From: an uncultured Bacteroidota bacterium | Lineage (GTDB): Bacteria > Bacteroidota > Bacteroidia > Bacteroidales > CAIWKO01 | Direction of reading: 5' to 3' | Assembly (NCBI GenBank): GCA_937934705.1 | Contig: CALGYY010000002.1 | Coordinates: forward strand, 1-7,560 | Length of the DNA: 7,560 nt | Shown: positions 5,804 through 7,560 of the stretch, one piece after another | Layout of the letters: each line of letters starts with the position of its first letter | Numbering within the stretch: the first letter of the stretch is position 1 | Translations under genes and position numbers: made by a program | The notes under the pieces: model-generated | What the model saw: only the letters and a program-made list of their open reading frames with translations | The model's database searches: none | What the model was told of the DNA's origin: nothing

Positions 5804-7186
5804 CTACTTCAGGATCTTGTCTTCTCCTTTCATCGCTGCCTGGTAATCCGGAGTACGCAGCAACTGGTAATAGTATCCTCCTGGTATGTCGTAGGAGAAA
5901 AGCACCTCATAGTATGCTTTACGGCTCATGCTGTCGAAATGGATGATGCCTTTCCTGAACTGAAAGGTTTTGAGAAGACCAAAGGCCAGCAGGAACCACC
6001 ACAGGGTGAAAACCGGGATGATCAGCCACCTCTTCTGCCGGGTCAGCCAGGAAAGAAAAGCACAGAAAGGCACGGCCAGCAGAGGATACAAATCGATCAT
6101 GGCGCGCAGTCCGGAGCCCACATACCACCAGCACCACCAACTGAAGATCACATAGATGGAAAGCAGAAAATACAGAACGACCGGAATAAGAAATACTTTA
6201 AGCTCTTTTCGAAGAAAAAAGAAACCCGCGAGGGCAAAGATCATAATGGGTGAGTACAAAAGCCAGCCATTGCGGTATGAAAAAAGTCCGAGAAGAATAC
6301 GCGGATTGCTGAAAAAGAAACCTTCGCCCTGGTAAGAGAAATAAAGCCAGTGACCGCTGATCATTTTCCAGTAGAGCATCTGCGGAAACCAGACCAGCAG
6401 TGCGCACAGCAGCATAACTGCCAGTTGCGGAACGGAACGCCTGATCAGGGAAAGTTTCTCCCTGATAGCCGCACGCGAATGGAGGTTCCACAATAGCGGG
6501 ATCAGCAGAACCGTAACATTACTGGGTCTTACCAGCACGATGAGCCCGGCAGTAAGTCCCATCGCGATGCTGAGTCCCCACCCGCCCTTTTCGTGCCAGC
6601 GGATAACGAGCCACAACAGGAGCGCGATCAGGAAGAAATTGTATACATGCGACATGGGCCCGTAGTAGGCCGTATAATAGAGCAGATTGGTCCCCAGGAA
6701 TATTCCCGCCAGTCCGAGTGAAACCACCAGATCGCTGAAATAACGAAGAAGCACTTTACGAAGGATGAGCATCCCGGCCAGAAAATAGAAGATCGCGCTG
6801 AGGCACAACAGCAGAGGGAAGGGTGCCCCGTAATCGCTGTATGGCAGGCCAAGGACGCGTACATAAAGCAAACCGAGCTGGTAGAAAGGCAGATACAAAA
6901 ATGACAGCCCCATCGACATCTTCTGAACCACGACACCGTCAGGAGCGGTGACATAACCGATCCGCATGGGCAGTTTTTCAAAATGAAAATCCTGATAATT
7001 AAAAGCTGCCGGAAGGTAATTGTAATAAGAGATCACATCCCAGCTGATAACGCGTTCGCTGACTTTGTAATCACCCGAGGTGAACATGAGTCCCAGGCTG
7101 AATACCGAGAATACGACGATCAGGGCCAGGGAGAAGCGGTTCTTCTTCCTGCCGGTCAGGGGCTGACAATGGCGGTCAGTTTTCAT
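5804..7186 (-). CDS. Polytopic membrane protein, GT-C glycosyltransferase-like
   Basis: The 460-residue protein is strongly hydrophobic. A basic N-terminus (KTDRH...RKKNR) is followed by a first membrane segment at about 18-36, and by eye roughly nine more: near 97-112, 122-142, 153-170, 181-196, 204-232 (one or two), 251-270, 305-325, 330-350 and 364-405 (two). After the first segment comes an extracytoplasmic loop with SWDVISYYNYLP (49-59), where Asp50 sits where GT-C enzymes keep an acidic catalytic residue. Near the C-terminus, WWCWWYVGSGLRAMIDLYPLLAVP (350-373) resembles the W-x-G-x-R...P block seen in PMT-like membrane glycosyltransferases. Such enzymes transfer a sugar from a polyprenyl phosphate on the outer face of the inner membrane. 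The class is inferred from topology and these motifs; the substrate is unknown. It could instead be a non-enzymatic membrane protein. The start at 7186 is chosen because the next Met (34) lies inside the first membrane segment. Confidence 0.75.
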   Translation of the reverse strand: MKTDRHCQPLTGRKKNRFSLALIVVFSVFSLGLMFTSGDYKVSERVISWDVISYYNYLPAAFNYQDFHFEKLPMRIGYVTAPDGVVVQKMSMGLSFLYLPFYQLGLLYVRVLGLPYSDYGAPFPLLLCLSAIFYFLAGMLILRKVLLRYFSDLVVSLGLAGIFLGTNLLYYTAYYGPMSHVYNFFLIALLLWLVIRWHEKGGWGLSIAMGLTAGLIVLVRPSNVTVLLIPLLWNLHSRAAIREKLSLIRRSVPQLAVMLLCALLVWFPQMLYWKMISGHWLYFSYQGEGFFFSNPRILLGLFSYRNGWLLYSPIMIFALAGFFFLRKELKVFLIPVVLYFLLSIYVIFSWWCWWYVGSGLRAMIDLYPLLAVPFCAFLSWLTRQKRWLIIPVFTLWWFLLAFGLLKTFQFRKGIIHFDSMSRKAYYEVLFSYDIPGGYYYQLLRTPDYQAAMKGEDKILK

Positions 7187-7191
7187 CGTTG

Positions 7192-7225
7192 CGAAAATAA
7201 GGAAAATCGGGGGATGCTAAGCCAA
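7192..7225 (-). promoter_or_regulatory. Candidate promoter for the membrane protein gene
   Basis: Read leftward, TTGG (7225-7222), a 22-bp spacer and TATTTTCG (7199-7192) approximate the TTTG / TAnnTTTG pair; the -7 box has one mismatch (TTCG for TTTG). The box ends five bases before the ATG, so transcription would start at or very close to the start codon, as for the PurF-like gene downstream. Confidence 0.35.
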
Positions 7226-7276
7226 TTTTGCCTGACAGATATCCGAATTGAATAATCACCTTTGTACAAGCTGAAG

Positions 7277-7315
7277 GTTCGGGAGCCCTCCGCACCCGAA
7301 CCTTTTTCTTTTTTT
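7277..7315 (+). terminator. Rightward intrinsic terminator-like hairpin (repeat copy 2)
   Basis: GTTCGGG (7277-7283) pairs with CCCGAAC (7295-7301) around an 11-nt loop. The stem extends outward by G7276-C7302 and two further A-T pairs. A long T-rich tail follows (TTTTT-C-TTTTTTT, 7303-7315). The shape is a strong Rho-independent terminator for rightward transcription, yet no rightward gene precedes it; the nearest gene starts at 7186 and runs left. The 37 nt at 7277-7313 are identical to the minus strand of 149-113, including the loop bases, which need not be conserved for terminator function. Confidence 0.7.
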
Positions 7316-7560
7316 CTTATTGATTCAGGTAATATTGTGTATCAGGATTATTGTAAGTCTTTGTTTTTTTCTTTTCCACTTTTGCTTGATTCACGTCCCC
7401 GCCGGCCCGCGGTTTCGACCAGGCCACCGCACACCTGCTAGCTTATTGTCTGCAAAACCATAAATACTTTTAATCAGGATCCTCTTGCACGTCCTGTGCT
7501 ACGGAGGGCTTCCAATTGCTGCGAAGCAGCAAGGTTTTCGAGCCCATAGCAATAGCCGCA
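7314..7560. other. Non-coding right flank
   Basis: With 7187-7313 this makes 374 bp without a convincing gene. Beyond the terminator-like repeat there is a T-rich stretch (about 7360-7385), a GC-rich patch with the palindromes GCCGGC and CCGCGG, and a small inverted repeat GCGGT/ACCGC (7409-7413, 7426-7430). There is also CAGGA/TCCTG (7476-7480, 7492-7496) and a perfect hairpin at 7516-7532. The longest reading frames I can follow by eye are a few dozen codons and carry no recognisable motif. The region may be a dispersed intergenic element, but one copy cannot show that. Confidence 0.5.
7516..7532. repeat. Perfect 7-bp hairpin with GAA loop
   Basis: TTGCTGC (7516-7522) and GCAGCAA (7526-7532) pair perfectly around GAA. 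CGGAGGGCT, just upstream (7502-7510), also occurs in the loop and stem edge of the 37-nt repeat: 134-142 reads CGGAGGGCT on the plus strand, and 7284-7292 carries its reverse complement. It may be part of a related intergenic repeat. No T-run follows, so it is not a standard intrinsic terminator. Confidence 0.4.

Noticed and set aside
4849..5946. Long 365-codon plus-strand reading frame opposite the PurF-like gene
   Set aside because: It runs antisense across the 5' part of the PurF-like gene, the intergenic gap and the end of the membrane protein gene. The opposing frames carry clear family motifs, while this one has none.
197..6448. Palindrome CTGATCAG at 197-204, 3831-3838 and 6441-6448
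   Set aside because: Three copies of an 8-mer in 7.5 kb exceed chance expectation. However, I picked it after seeing it, two copies involve coding sequence or stop codons, and there is no consistent position relative to genes, so a shared function is not supported.
6983..7255. Plus-strand 90-codon frame just before the right terminator-like hairpin
   Set aside because: Most of it is antisense to the N-terminus of the membrane protein, and it has no recognisable motif or good promoter. Its position before the hairpin is probably coincidence.

Overview
The window looks like chromosomal DNA from a member of the Bacteroidota. Several upstream regions carry the TAnnTTTG box of the Bacteroidota primary sigma factor, one of them with a well-spaced TTTG. 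Clear Shine-Dalgarno sequences are scarce, and the amidophosphoribosyltransferase-like protein is of a long form I associate with this phylum. I cannot name the genus. I see no tRNA, rRNA, CRISPR array, transposase or phage gene.

Layout: positions 1-217 are non-coding and hold several inverted repeats, including a hairpin with a T-tract facing left. Four genes then run rightward: a lipoprotein of unknown function (270-845), cysC (1035-1658), cysD (1640-2545) and cysN (2563-3834). Two genes run leftward from the other end: a polytopic GT-C-like membrane protein (7186 to 5804) and a long PurF-type amidophosphoribosyltransferase (5736 to 3835). The two blocks converge with no base between them: the stop codon of cysN and that of the PurF-like gene are adjacent. 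Positions 7187-7560 are non-coding, with a strong hairpin/T-tract facing right and further small hairpins.

Function: cysD and cysN encode the two subunits of ATP sulfurylase (sulfate + ATP to APS) and cysC encodes APS kinase (APS to PAPS), so this operon makes activated sulfate. No APS/PAPS reductase, sulfite reductase, sulfate transporter or sulfotransferase is present, so the fate of PAPS (reduction to cysteine or sulfation of a metabolite or glycan) cannot be decided here. The PurF-like protein keeps its glutaminase residues and PRPP motif but lacks the Fe-S cysteine pair and the usual flexible-loop sequence. The membrane protein resembles lipid-linked-sugar glycosyltransferases in topology, but its substrate is unknown.

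The most unusual structural point is a 37-nt hairpin-plus-T-tract that occurs identically near both ends of the window in inverted orientation. Both copies point outward and neither lies downstream of a recognisable gene. They look like copies of a dispersed terminator-like repeat. I found no clear evidence of a wholly new multi-gene system.
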